NCBI RefSeq assembly: GCF_013141915.1
Contig: NZ_SROX01000007.1
Coordinates: forward strand, 124,001 to 188,000
Source: Cupriavidus necator
GTDB taxonomy: Bacteria; Pseudomonadota; Gammaproteobacteria; Burkholderiales; Burkholderiaceae
Direction of reading: 5' to 3'
Length of the DNA: 64,000 bases
Of the stretch, positions 44,018-53,513 are shown in pieces. A program made the position numbers and the translations under genes. The notes under the pieces were generated by a model. It was not told where the DNA came from and ran no database searches. It saw only the letters and a list, made by a program, of their open reading frames with translations. Every line of letters begins with the position of its first letter. Within the stretch, counting starts at the first letter, position 1.

Positions 44018-44950
44018 CTACGCACTCTCGCGCCGCCGGCCCGCGGGGCGCCGCGTCTCGGGCACGCCCAAGGTCTGCTCCAGCATGTCCAGCAGCACCC
44101 GCACGCTCGCCGGCATCAGCTTGCGCGCCGGCATGAGGACATAGACCTTCAGCGGCGACGAGGCGTAGGCCGGCAGCACGCGCACCAGCTGCCCCTGCGC
44201 CACCGCATCCTGCACGAAGCGCGGCGACAGCCGCGTCACACCCAGCCCGTCGAGCGCCGCCTTGAGCCGCAGCTCGGCGTTATGGGTGCTGATGCGCGGC
44301 GCGACCTCCATGCGGGCGATCTCCACGCCATCACGCAGGAACTCCCAGTGCCGGTCGTCGGCGTTGCCCAGCGTGGGCCAGCCCTGCAGGTCCTGTGGCG
44401 TGCGCGGCAGCCCGCGCGCCTTGATCAGCGTCGGCGCGGCATAAAAGGCGCGCTCGACCAGCACCACCCGCTTGCTGGCAAACGAGGTGTCGTGCAGCGC
44501 GGTGTCGGTCATCACGAAGGCCAGGTCGTAGCCGTGGCGGATCAGGTCGGGCTGGTCCCAGCTGACGTCAACCTGCACGCGCAGGCCCGGGTGGGCACGC
44601 AGCACGCGCGTCAGGCTTTCTGACAAGTGTTGCGAGCCGACTTCATACGGCGTGGAGATGCGCAGCAGGCCGCTGACTTCGGCGCTGTCCGAGGCGGCCT
44701 CGGCGCTGATTTCATGCAGTTCGGCAAACAGCGGCGCTACGCGCTCATAGAGCCGCTGGCCGCGCTCGGTCACGCGCACGCGGCGCGTGGTGCGCTCGAA
44801 CAGGCGCACCCCAAGCTGGCTTTCGAGCCGCGCCACCGCGGCGCTGGCGGAAGACTTGGGCACCTCGGCGAGTTCCGCGCCCTGGGTAAAGCCGCCGCCT
44901 TCCACCACGCGGCAGAAAATCTCCCAGTCCTTCCATTCGACGGTCTTCAT
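44018..44950 (-). CDS. LysR-family regulator
   Basis: Regulator of 310 residues. The N-terminal helix-turn-helix reads FCRVVEGGGFTQGAELAEVPKSS (key motif GGFTQGA) and the rest is a periplasmic-binding-like effector domain. It lies 74 bases after the alcohol dehydrogenase gene on the same strand and may regulate it, though LysR genes are more often divergent. The subgroup resembles the transcriptional activators of oxidoreductases. Confidence 0.87.
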   Translation of the reverse strand: MKTVEWKDWEIFCRVVEGGGFTQGAELAEVPKSSASAAVARLESQLGVRLFERTTRRVRVTERGQRLYERVAPLFAELHEISAEAASDSAEVSGLLRISTPYEVGSQHLSESLTRVLRAHPGLRVQVDVSWDQPDLIRHGYDLAFVMTDTALHDTSFASKRVVLVERAFYAAPTLIKARGLPRTPQDLQGWPTLGNADDRHWEFLRDGVEIARMEVAPRISTHNAELRLKAALDGLGVTRLSPRFVQDAVAQGQLVRVLPAYASSPLKVYVLMPARKLMPASVRVLLDMLEQTLGVPETRRPAGRRRESA

Positions 44951-45024
44951 GCGGCGCCTCGTGATTGCGGTGCGCCGCGATTGTCCCACAGGGCCGGCGC
45001 TGGTGCATCGGCCCGGATGGGTGC

Positions 45025-46110
45025 CTAGTCGAACAGGATCACCGAGCGCGCCAGTTCGCCGCGGCGCAGTTCGTCGAAGGCATCGTTGATGCGCGCCAGC
45101 GGCAGCCGCTGCGCGATCAACGCGTCCAGGTGCAGGCGGCCGGCCATGTAGAAATCCACCATGCGCGGCATGTCCACCGGGAAGCGGTTGGAGCCCATCA
45201 GCGAGCCCTGGATGCGCTTCTCGCCCAGGAAATCGCTGCCCTTCAGCTCGATCTTGACCCCCGGCGCGATCATGCCGATCACCGTGGCGGTGCCGCCGCG
45301 GCGCAGCATGGCAAAGGCCTGCTCGGTGGTTTCCTTCAGGCCGATGGCTTCGAAGGCGTGGTGCACGCCGCCGCCGGTCAGGGTGCGCACCGCGTCCAGC
45401 ACATTGCCATCGCTGGCGTCGATCACGTCGGTCGCGCCGAACTCGCGCGCCAGCTGAAGCTTGCCGGGCACGCGGTCGATGGCGATGATGCGGCCGGCGC
45501 CGGCAATGGCGGCGCTGTTGACCGTGGCCAGGCCGATGCCGCCGCAGCCGATCACGGCGACGGTCTCGCCCGGCTGCACCCGGGCGGTATGGATCACGGC
45601 ACCCATGCCGGTGGTGACCGCGCACCCGATCAGCGCGGCGCGGTCCAGCGGCATGTCGCGCCGGATTGCGACCAGCGCGTGCTCATGGATCAGCATCTGC
45701 TCGGCGAAAGCCGACAGGTTCAGGAACTGGTGCATGGCCTTGCCATGCGGGGCCACCAGGCGCGGCGCCTCGTCTTCGCGGCGGCGGGTATCGGGTTCGG
45801 TGCACAGCGACAGGTGGCCGGTCAGGCAATGCTCGCAATGGCCGCAGTAGGCTGACAGGCAGGTGATGACGTGATCGCCGGGCTTGACCGTGCGCACCTC
45901 GGCGCCGACCTGCTCGACCACGCCGGCGGCCTCGTGGCCCGGGATGGTGGGCAGCGGGTGTGGGTACGCGCCGTCCACGAAGTGCAGGTCCGAGTGGCAC
46001 ACGCCGACGGCGGCGGTGCGCACCAGCACTTCGCGCGGCCCGGGCTTGCCGATCGCCACGTCTTCGATCACCAGCGGCGTCCTGGGTTGATGCAGCACTG
46101 CAGCTTTCAT
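45025..46110 (-). CDS. Zinc-dependent alcohol dehydrogenase
   Basis: Medium-chain dehydrogenase of 361 residues. Catalytic zinc ligands are in GVCHSDLH and PGHEAAG; the structural zinc site is CGHCEHCLTGHLSLC. The NAD site is IGCGGIGLATV. The layout is that of class III-like bacterial enzymes, which often act on aryl or mycothiol/glutathione-bound alcohols. It is a single gene before a lysR gene; the substrate is open. Confidence 0.9.
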   Translation of the reverse strand: MKAAVLHQPRTPLVIEDVAIGKPGPREVLVRTAAVGVCHSDLHFVDGAYPHPLPTIPGHEAAGVVEQVGAEVRTVKPGDHVITCLSAYCGHCEHCLTGHLSLCTEPDTRRREDEAPRLVAPHGKAMHQFLNLSAFAEQMLIHEHALVAIRRDMPLDRAALIGCAVTTGMGAVIHTARVQPGETVAVIGCGGIGLATVNSAAIAGAGRIIAIDRVPGKLQLAREFGATDVIDASDGNVLDAVRTLTGGGVHHAFEAIGLKETTEQAFAMLRRGGTATVIGMIAPGVKIELKGSDFLGEKRIQGSLMGSNRFPVDMPRMVDFYMAGRLHLDALIAQRLPLARINDAFDELRRGELARSVILFD

Positions 46111-46170
46111 GGAAGTCCTCTCGAGGGGAGCAACGGTGCCGGAAAAAATACTCCCAAACCGAGATTCAGG

Positions 46171-46201
46171 AAAGCCGCCGGCCGCGCGCCGGGCCGGCTT
46201 T
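46171..46201 (-). terminator. Terminator after the phospholipase-D family gene
   Basis: On the minus strand AAAGCCGGCCC, starting at the stop codon, pairs with GGCCGGCGGCTTT and is followed by TTTCC. The stem is imperfect but GC-rich and correctly placed. Confidence 0.55.
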
Positions 46202-47876
46202 ACAGCTCTTCCTTGATCGGGAGCACGCGCAACACGCCGATCCCCAGGTGTTGCAGCGGGCCCATGCCGGGCTCGCTGGCGTACACCACCAGCTGCCCTT
46301 TCTCGCGCGTGGTCCAGGTCAGGCGCGGATTGCCCCCGTCGCCATCGGTCTGCAGCCCGACGCGGTAAGCCATGTCGAGCAGAACGTCCTCGGTGGACTT
46401 GATCATGCGTTCGGCCAGTGCCGGGCTGTCGAGCACCACCCCCATCTCGGTATTCAGCCTGGCCGAGCGCGGGTCCATGTTGAGCGAGCCGATAAAGACC
46501 AGGCGCCGGTCGACGATGTAGTTCTTGGCGTGCAGGCTGGCGCGGCTGGACGAGAGCCAGGCGCGCGAGCGCGACCCGCGCGCGGCCTTGCCGCGGTTGG
46601 CCAGCTCGGCATAGGCGCTGGGCTTAAGCTCATAGAGCTCGACGCCGGCCGCCACCAGCGCCTGGCGGTGCGGCGCATAGCCCGCGTGCACCGGGCTGAC
46701 GTCGGTGGCTTCAAACGAGTTGGTCAGGATGCGCACGCGCACGCCGCGCCGGGCCAGCGCGATCAGCCAGGCTTCGCCGTCGTCGTCGGGCACGAAGTAG
46801 GGCGAGATCAGCAGCACTTCCCTCTGCGCGCCGCTGATCATCTTCTCCAGCCGGGCGGTGGCGTCACCGGGGTCGTCATTGGTCCGGTGCGTGATCTTGG
46901 CGGCCTTGTCGGACACCACCACCGCCTTGCCCGAATAGCCGGGCATGTGGCCGCTCTCGATGCCCTTGGCCAGACCCGAATCCAGCAGCTCCTGCACGTA
47001 GGGGCTGGCCACGGCCTGGTCGCCGCGCGCCTCCAGCCGCTTGCGCAGGTTGCGCATTTCCACCGGCGCTTCCTTGCCCGCCGGGATCAGCGCCACCACG
47101 GGGTAGGACGACGCGTCGTTCCAGTACTCGTCGAACACCGCGGACACCTGCGGCACCGCCGGCCCCGCAACCAGCACGTCGAGGTCGCTGAAGTCCATGT
47201 CGGTGCGTGCCGAGAAGTACGCGTCGCCGACATTGCGCCCCCCCAGCAGCGTGATCTGGTTGTCCACCGTCATCGACTTGTTGTGCATGCGCCGGTCAAG
47301 GCGCTTGAAACCCGTCAGCATTTCCAGCCAGCGCACGCTGCGGTTGGCAAACGGGTTGAACAGGCGGACTTCGACATTGGGATGCGAATCGATCGCCGAC
47401 AGGATCTTGTCGAGGCCGCCGGTGTGCATGTCGTCGAGCAGCATCCGCACGCGCACGCCGCGGTCGGCCGCGTCGAGGATGTCGCCCAGCACGGCCGCGC
47501 CGGTGCCGGTCGGCTCGAAGATATAGGTCTGCAGGTCCAGGCTGCGTTGCGCCGCGCGCGCCATCGCCAGCCGCGCCGCCAGCGCGTCGGGCCCGGACTG
47601 CAGCGGATAGAACAGCGACTCGCCCGGGCGCTTGGCCAGGCGCGGCGCCAGCACCTTGCCCAGCGGTGTGTCGTTGGTGTTGGCCGGCGCGCTCGACGGG
47701 GTGCGCTCCGCCTGCGCCGGCAGGCTGGCGCAACCGCCCAGCACGGCGATGCCGAGCAGACCGGCCAGCGCGATGGCGGCCAGCCGGCCCGCGCGCCGGC
47801 ACCAGCCGGCGCCGGCACCCCGTGCGGGCGCCGGCCGCGGGGCGTCAAACGGAACATCGCTGTGCGTCTGGAACAT
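46200..47876 (-). CDS. Phospholipase-D family lipoprotein, cardiolipin synthase-like
   Basis: Protein of 558 residues with two HKD motifs (HNKSMTVDN and HAKNYIVDR). An N-terminal hydrophobic segment ends in LGGC (Cys49), a lipobox, so the protein is anchored in the membrane facing the periplasm. This matches the ClsC/YmdC group, which makes cardiolipin from phosphatidylethanolamine and phosphatidylglycerol; ClsC works with YmdB, absent here. Confidence 0.85.
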   Translation of the reverse strand: MFQTHSDVPFDAPRPAPARGAGAGWCRRAGRLAAIALAGLLGIAVLGGCASLPAQAERTPSSAPANTNDTPLGKVLAPRLAKRPGESLFYPLQSGPDALAARLAMARAAQRSLDLQTYIFEPTGTGAAVLGDILDAADRGVRVRMLLDDMHTGGLDKILSAIDSHPNVEVRLFNPFANRSVRWLEMLTGFKRLDRRMHNKSMTVDNQITLLGGRNVGDAYFSARTDMDFSDLDVLVAGPAVPQVSAVFDEYWNDASSYPVVALIPAGKEAPVEMRNLRKRLEARGDQAVASPYVQELLDSGLAKGIESGHMPGYSGKAVVVSDKAAKITHRTNDDPGDATARLEKMISGAQREVLLISPYFVPDDDGEAWLIALARRGVRVRILTNSFEATDVSPVHAGYAPHRQALVAAGVELYELKPSAYAELANRGKAARGSRSRAWLSSSRASLHAKNYIVDRRLVFIGSLNMDPRSARLNTEMGVVLDSPALAERMIKSTEDVLLDMAYRVGLQTDGDGGNPRLTWTTREKGQLVVYASEPGMGPLQHLGIGVLRVLPIKEEL

Positions 47877-48325
47877 CCGTCAGTCTCCCTGCACCAGTGA
47901 ATGAAGGAACGGGGATGGGCCGGTTCCTCACACCGGCCGGCGTGCAGCGCCTGCTATTTCGCAAGATATACCGCGGGCGGCGGCATCGGCAGCGGTGCCA
48001 TTCCTGTCCGTGCCGGGAGTTTGTCCTACACCGCCGCAGGTCCGGCGGGCAGGCCATGGCGCGGCGGCGGCGGCGGCACTTCGCCCAGCGGCGCTCGGCC
48101 ACAGCCGGCGGGCAGCGGCTTTCCCTGCACAGCGATTTCTCTTATGATGCGGGCCAATATACCGGCCGGTAGCACCGGGAGGAGGCCTTGCGGCATCTGT
48201 CGCCGCCCGTGCGGCTGGCGGCGTGGCGCAGCTTGCAGCCGCCCGGCGCTGCCGGCATCGTTGCGCGCCTGCGCCGCCCTTCGCCTTGCCTTGCAGCGCA
48301 GGGCGCGCGCCCAGACCGGATCCCG
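47877..48325. other. 449-base gene-free stretch
   Basis: Upstream of the permease gene and of the divergent phospholipase-D gene. It is very GC-rich and carries a GGC-repeat run (about 48059-48081). A GGAGGAGG at 48179-48186 lies two bases before a TTG whose frame is open into the permease, but that spacing is too short and the extra 46 residues are not permease-like. No convincing promoter or RNA gene was found. Confidence 0.4.
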
Positions 48326-49864
48326 ATGTCGACCCAACCTTCCCAGCCTTCCTCCGCCGGCGCGCCGGCGCCCGCCTTGCGCCGCACCCTGCGCGCGCGC
48401 CATCTCACCATGATCGCCATCGGCGGCTCCATCGGCACGGGGCTGTTCGTGGCGTCGGGCGCCACCATCGCGCAAGCCGGGCCCGGCGGCGCGCTGGCCG
48501 CCTATATCCTGATTGGCGCGATGGTCTATTTCCTGATGACCAGCCTGGGCGAGCTGGCGGCCTATATGCCGGTGTCGGGCTCGTTCGCCACCTATGGCGC
48601 GCGCTATGTCGACGAGGGCTTCGGCTTCGCGCTGGGCTGGAACTACTGGTACAACTGGGCGGTGACCATCGCGGTGGAACTGGCCGCGGCCCAGCTGGTG
48701 ATGCAGTACTGGTTCCCGGACACACCCGGCGTGCTGTGGAGCGGGCTGTTTCTCGGCTTGATGTTCGCGCTCAACGCCATCTCGGTACGCGGCTTCGGCG
48801 AGGCCGAATACTGGTGCGCGCTGGTCAAGGTGGTGACGGTGATCGCCTTTATCGGCATCGGCACGCTGATGATCTTCGGCATCCTGCGCGGCGACATGGC
48901 GGCCAGCCCCGGGCTGGCCAACCTGACCGCCGGCGATGCGCCCTTCGTCGGCGGGTTCCCCGCGCTGATCGGCGTGGCCATGATCGCCGGCTTCTCGTTC
49001 CAGGGCACCGAGCTGATCGGCGTTGCCGCCGGCGAGTCGGCCGATCCGGCGAAGAACATCCCGCGCGCGGTGCGCCAGGTGTTCTGGCGCATCCTGCTGT
49101 TCTACGTGCTGGCGATCCTGATCATCGGCATCCTGATTCCCTACACCGACCCCAGCCTGCTCAAGAGCGACGTGCAAACCGTGGGCATCAGCCCGTTCAC
49201 GCTGGTGTTCCGCCATGCGGGCCTGGCCTTTGCCGCCGGCGTGATGAACGCGGTGATCCTGACCGCCGTGCTGTCAGCGGGCAACTCCGGCATGTATGCC
49301 TCGACCCGCATGCTGTACAACCTGGCCACCGAGGGCCGCGCGCCGCGCGTGTTTGCCCGGCTGACACGCAACGGCGTACCGCTGGTGGCGCTGCTGGCCA
49401 CCACCGCGGTCGGCGCGCTGTGCTTCCTGACCTCATTGTTCGAAAGCAAGTCGGTGTACCTGTGGCTACTGAACCTGTCGGGCATGACCGGCTTCATTGC
49501 CTGGCTCGGCATCGCCGTCAGCCATTACCGCTTCCGCAAGGGCTTTGTCGCGCAGGGGCTGGACCTGGACCGGCTGCCCTATCGCTCGCCGTTCTTTCCC
49601 TACGGCCCGGTCTTTGCCTTTGCGCTATGCCTGGTCGTCACGCTGGGCCAGAACTACCAGGCCTTTACCAGCGGCAAGATCGACTGGGTCAGCGTGGCCG
49701 CCACCTACATCGGCATTCCGATCTTCCTGCTGATCTGGCTGGGCTACCGCATCGCGCGCAAGACGCGCTTCGTGCCCTATGCCGAGATGGAATTCCCCGC
49801 GCTGCCGGCCAGGGGCGACGACGCCATGCCGGCGCCCGCCGTCGCACCGGCAACCGGTGAATAA
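48326..49864 (+). CDS. APC-family amino-acid permease, LysP-like
   Basis: Inner-membrane permease of 512 residues with about 12 membrane segments. LRARHLTMIAIGGSIGTGLFVASG is the helix-1 motif of the amino-acid transporter (AAT) branch (key motif IGGSIGTGLF). GFSFQGTELIGVAAGESADPAKNIPRAV matches the lysine permease subgroup. ATG at 48326 lacks a strong ribosome site. The neighbouring genes do not suggest a pathway. Confidence 0.87.
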   Translation: MSTQPSQPSSAGAPAPALRRTLRARHLTMIAIGGSIGTGLFVASGATIAQAGPGGALAAYILIGAMVYFLMTSLGELAAYMPVSGSFATYGARYVDEGFGFALGWNYWYNWAVTIAVELAAAQLVMQYWFPDTPGVLWSGLFLGLMFALNAISVRGFGEAEYWCALVKVVTVIAFIGIGTLMIFGILRGDMAASPGLANLTAGDAPFVGGFPALIGVAMIAGFSFQGTELIGVAAGESADPAKNIPRAVRQVFWRILLFYVLAILIIGILIPYTDPSLLKSDVQTVGISPFTLVFRHAGLAFAAGVMNAVILTAVLSAGNSGMYASTRMLYNLATEGRAPRVFARLTRNGVPLVALLATTAVGALCFLTSLFESKSVYLWLLNLSGMTGFIAWLGIAVSHYRFRKGFVAQGLDLDRLPYRSPFFPYGPVFAFALCLVVTLGQNYQAFTSGKIDWVSVAATYIGIPIFLLIWLGYRIARKTRFVPYAEMEFPALPARGDDAMPAPAVAPATGE

Positions 49865-49930
49865 GCGCCGTTCCCGGGCGCTTCATGAAGCAGTAAAAAA
49901 ACAACAAGCACAACAACAAGGAGCATCGCT

Positions 49931-51607
49931 TTGAAGAAGGCAAACCGCATGACCATGCTGGCGCTGGGCGCCGGCATGGCACTGAGCCTGCCCGCGCACG
50001 CCGCGCCCACGCTGGTGGAGTCGGTGCAGGGCTACACCCTGCAGCAGGACCAGGTCACCCGCTTCACCGGCCTGGTGTTCGACCAGGGCAAGGTGCTGGC
50101 CACCGGCGAGGCCGCCGCCCTGCGTGCGCAGTATCCCGGCGCGCAGCGCATCGACGGCCAGGGCAAGACCCTGCTGCCGGGCCTGATCGACGCCCACGGC
50201 CATGTGTTCCGCCTGGGTTTCAAGACCACCGAGATCTCGCTGTCGGGCACGCGCACGCTGGCCGAGGCGCAGGACATGATCCGCGCTTATGGCGACAAGA
50301 ACCGGCAGCGCCAGTGGCTGCTGGGCTATGGCTGGACCCAGGTCAACTGGAAGCTGGGCCGCTTCCCGACGGCGGCGGAGCTTGACGCCGCGGTGTCGGA
50401 CCGCCCGGTGCGGCTGGTGCGCGTCGACGGCCACGCCGCATGGCTCAACACCAGGGCGCTGCAGCTGGCCGGCATCACACGCGACACCAAAGATCCGGCC
50501 GGCGGGCGCATCGAGCGCGATGCCAGCGGCAACCCCACCGGCGTGCTGGTCGACAAGGCCATGGCACTGGTCAACAACGTGATCCCGCCGTATAGCGACG
50601 ACGATCGCCGCGCCGCGCTGGCCGCCGCCTTGGCGCATATGAACGCGCTCGGCCTGACCGCGGCGGGCGACGCTGGCGTGACCGTCGCCGAAGACCGGAT
50701 CTACCGCGAGTTCGCCGACCAGGGCAAGCTGACCGCCCGCATCTACGGCATGATCCGCGACACCGGCGACGACTTCAAGGCGCTGTCGGCCAAGGGGCCG
50801 CTGTCGGGCTATGGCAATGACCGCTACTACCTGCGCGCGGTCAAGCTGTACGGCGACGGCGCGCTCGGCAGCCGTGGCGCGGCGCTGATGGCACCGTACT
50901 CGGACGACCACGTGCACAGCGGCCTGCTGTTCATGAGCGATGCCGCCATGCAGGCCGCAGTCAAGACCGCGATCCAGGCCGGCTACCAGGTCAACATCCA
51001 CGCCATCGGCGACGCCACCAACCACCAGGTGCTGGACGCCATGGAAGCGGCGTACAAGGACGTGGGCGGGCGCGCTCTGCGCAACCGCGTGGAGCATGCC
51101 CAGGTGATCGCGCTGCCGGACATCCCGCGCTTCAAGGCCCTGGACCTGATCGCGTCGATGCAGCCCACGCACGCCACCAGCGACATGAACATGGCCGAAG
51201 ACCGCGTCGGCAAGGACCGCATCAAGGGCGCGTATGCCTGGCAGACGCTGCTCAGGCAAGGCACCGTGATCGCCGGCGGCTCGGACTTCCCGGTGGAATC
51301 GGCCAATCCATTCTATGGCCTGCACGCGGCAGTCACCCGCACCGACCATGAAGGCCGCCCCATCCACGGCTGGCATCCGGAAGAAGCCATGACCCTGCCA
51401 CAGGCCTTCCGCGCCTTCACGCTGGATGCGGCCTACGCCGAGCATCAGGAGAAAACGCTGGGCTCGCTCGAGCCGGGCAAGTGGGCGGACTTTATCCTGG
51501 TCGACCAGGACCTGTTCAAGGTAAAGCCGGCGGATATCTGGAAGACGCAGGTGCTGGAAACGTGGGTGGCTGGGGAGCGCGTTTACGCGAAGGACGGCAA
51601 GCGGTAA
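49931..51607 (+). CDS. Exported metal-dependent amidohydrolase, YtcJ-like
   Basis: Amidohydrolase-3 family enzyme of 558 residues. The start is TTG at 49931, since AAGGAG lies seven bases before it; the nearest ATG is six codons later without a site. A signal peptide (cleavage near AHAAP) is followed by LPGLIDAHGHVFRLG with metal histidines, KLYGDGALGSRGA with the lysine, NIHAIGDAT and GGSDFPVE. These proteins hydrolyse N-acyl or cyclic amide substrates in the periplasm; the substrate is unknown. Confidence 0.87.
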   Translation: MKKANRMTMLALGAGMALSLPAHAAPTLVESVQGYTLQQDQVTRFTGLVFDQGKVLATGEAAALRAQYPGAQRIDGQGKTLLPGLIDAHGHVFRLGFKTTEISLSGTRTLAEAQDMIRAYGDKNRQRQWLLGYGWTQVNWKLGRFPTAAELDAAVSDRPVRLVRVDGHAAWLNTRALQLAGITRDTKDPAGGRIERDASGNPTGVLVDKAMALVNNVIPPYSDDDRRAALAAALAHMNALGLTAAGDAGVTVAEDRIYREFADQGKLTARIYGMIRDTGDDFKALSAKGPLSGYGNDRYYLRAVKLYGDGALGSRGAALMAPYSDDHVHSGLLFMSDAAMQAAVKTAIQAGYQVNIHAIGDATNHQVLDAMEAAYKDVGGRALRNRVEHAQVIALPDIPRFKALDLIASMQPTHATSDMNMAEDRVGKDRIKGAYAWQTLLRQGTVIAGGSDFPVESANPFYGLHAAVTRTDHEGRPIHGWHPEEAMTLPQAFRAFTLDAAYAEHQEKTLGSLEPGKWADFILVDQDLFKVKPADIWKTQVLETWVAGERVYAKDGKR

Positions 51608-51700
51608 GCCAGCCATAGCCAGGCGGTCGCGTGCGGCACCGCTCCGGTGCCGCGGTGCAAGGCGAGCTGCCCGGGCGCCGCGCCGCCAGGCCGTGGCGGC

Positions 51701-52156
51701 TCAGTTGCGCACGCCGGGCCCGCCCTGGCGGGGCAGCCACGGATACCGCCCCGTGTCCTCGTCGCCATAGTCCGGGTCCAGGTACACATAGCATCGCTGG
51801 ATGCGGAAGTCGCGGATCTCGAAGACATCGCACCAGTGGCCGGCATGGGTCACGCCGGCCCGCCACGACGCGCCCGACTTCATCGTGCCGCTGGAGGTGC
51901 CCTCGACCACGACCATGTCGCCCTGCTGGATCACATTGGCATGGGCGATGTCGTGGCTCACCGATTCGAGGATCCCCATCAGGTCGCTGAACAGCGCTGC
52001 GATGCGGGTGCGCCCGCGCGCCACCCCCCACTTCGGGAAGTACAGCGTGGCGTGCTCGTCGAATAATTCGACCACGCTCTCGCCGCGGTCCATGCGGCGG
52101 AAATACTCCAACGCAATCGCCTTGCGCTGTTCGTCGGTCATGGGTCTGGTTTCCAT
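51701..52156 (-). CDS. SnoaL/NTF2-like protein
   Basis: Small alpha+beta-barrel protein of 151 residues (147 from a second ATG at 52144). EYFRRMDRGESVVELFDEHATLYFPKWG is the typical helix-strand start of SnoaL-like polyketide cyclases and ketosteroid-isomerase relatives. It is the last gene of the long leftward run, 85 bases after the DUF1329 gene, and may act as an isomerase or dehydratase on the same compounds. Confidence 0.78.
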   Translation of the reverse strand: METRPMTDEQRKAIALEYFRRMDRGESVVELFDEHATLYFPKWGVARGRTRIAALFSDLMGILESVSHDIAHANVIQQGDMVVVEGTSSGTMKSGASWRAGVTHAGHWCDVFEIRDFRIQRCYVYLDPDYGDEDTGRYPWLPRQGGPGVRN

Positions 52157-52241
52157 GGTGTCCGTCCTTCTCCTTGATTCGGGAACGGGCGCGCCGGCAG
52201 GCAGCCGGCGCGCGCTGCACGCTGCGGGGTGCTGCCTGGCG

Positions 52242-53498
52242 CTACTTCGCGATCGACTCGAGCGCGCTGTAGCTCATGTCGGTTTCCTTGATCTTCGCCT
52301 CGTTGAGCTTGTAGCCCCGGAACAGGTAGATGGAAGCGTGGCGGGCCTTGAAGTCGATGATGTCGCCCTGGACCGAGGATGAGTACCGGGTGCCGTCCTC
52401 GCCCACCGACGGCGTCATGTGGAAGTTGATGAACTTCCAGAATTCGCCCTTCTTGTCGTACGCTTCGCCCATGTAGACGCGCGGGTAGTTCACGTCCATG
52501 TAGACCACCTTCTTGCCGTAGGGATGCTCGGTCGGCGGCGTGCCTTCGATGACCCAGACCTCGCGCGGCTGCCAGGTCTGCACCGGGTTCCAGTACGGCG
52601 GGTTGCTCAGGTCCACCGTCTTCCACGCCTCGGGCGTGCCCTTCTTCGATGGGTTATAGCCGAGCTTGGCGTCCGAGATCGCCAGGATCCAGCGACGGCC
52701 GACCAGCTTGATCTTCGGATACCACGAGGGTCGCGCATTCCACACATAGATGTCGTCGTTCAGCACGTCCAGACCACCGACCGGATCCATCCACGCGCCG
52801 CCGGACAGGCGGCGGGTGCGGCGGGCCGACTTGATGTACGCCCAGCTGTCCTCGAGCTTGGGGCTGTCGTAGCGGATGGTGAAGGTGCCGAGCCCACGGA
52901 TGTCTTCCGGCGCTGTCGCCGCAAACAGCGTCTTGCTCAGGATGCTGCCGTCACCCAGCACGGGCTGGTCGCCACTGAGCCGCCCTTTCATGTAGAAGCG
53001 CTGGAACACCCAGTCCTGGGTCGACTCCAGGCCCTTGTCCCCGCTGATCATCAGGAACGTGGCCTTGTTGTTGATGACATCGCCTTCCGGCGACGCGTAA
53101 TAGAAGTTCCAGATCAGCTTGTCGCCCGCGAACGCATCGTTCTGGTTCACGTCCGGAAACGGCACGCCGGCGACCCAGCCGGTCACCTCGCGCGTCTTCT
53201 CGTCGAACGCCGCCTTGCCTGCGTTTTTCTTCGTCGCCTCGAGGTACTTGGGGTCCAGTTGCACGGGCTTGGCATGGCCCAGCGGGATCTTCAGGCCGGT
53301 ATTGCGGATCTGCCACTCCAGCTTGTCGGTCAGCAGGCTGGCGATGGTATGCCCGTCAAAGGTGTCGGCCTTGACCTTGTCGATGTTGGCTTTGTCGATC
53401 ACGGTGCCAGCGGGCAACTCCGCCGCGCGCGCGATGTGCGCGGTAACGCCGAGTGCTGCGATCGCGCAGAGCGCGAGAGTATTCCTGATGCTATGCAT
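52242..53498 (-). CDS. DUF1329 exported protein
   Basis: Periplasmic protein of 418 residues with signal peptide (cleavage near ARAAE). FQRFYMKGRLSG, RRLSGGAWMDPVGGLDVLNDD and the C-terminal stretch are typical of DUF1329, which has an outer-membrane-lipoprotein-sorting (LolA/LolB-like) fold. It lies 15 bases after the DUF1302 gene; the two usually occur together. Its role is thought to be carrying hydrophobic molecules across the periplasm, which is unproven. Confidence 0.88.
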   Translation of the reverse strand: MHSIRNTLALCAIAALGVTAHIARAAELPAGTVIDKANIDKVKADTFDGHTIASLLTDKLEWQIRNTGLKIPLGHAKPVQLDPKYLEATKKNAGKAAFDEKTREVTGWVAGVPFPDVNQNDAFAGDKLIWNFYYASPEGDVINNKATFLMISGDKGLESTQDWVFQRFYMKGRLSGDQPVLGDGSILSKTLFAATAPEDIRGLGTFTIRYDSPKLEDSWAYIKSARRTRRLSGGAWMDPVGGLDVLNDDIYVWNARPSWYPKIKLVGRRWILAISDAKLGYNPSKKGTPEAWKTVDLSNPPYWNPVQTWQPREVWVIEGTPPTEHPYGKKVVYMDVNYPRVYMGEAYDKKGEFWKFINFHMTPSVGEDGTRYSSSVQGDIIDFKARHASIYLFRGYKLNEAKIKETDMSYSALESIAK

Positions 53499-53513
53499 TG
53501 GTGGGTCTCCTGC

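Noticed and set aside
48059..48081. GGC-repeat run as a regulatory microsatellite
   Set aside because: The run is short, imperfect and in a very GC-rich gap; nothing suggests variation or function.
48188..48325. TTG start for the permease behind GGAGGAGG
   Set aside because: Only two bases separate the site from the TTG, and the added 46 residues are Arg/Pro-rich and unlike any permease N-terminus.
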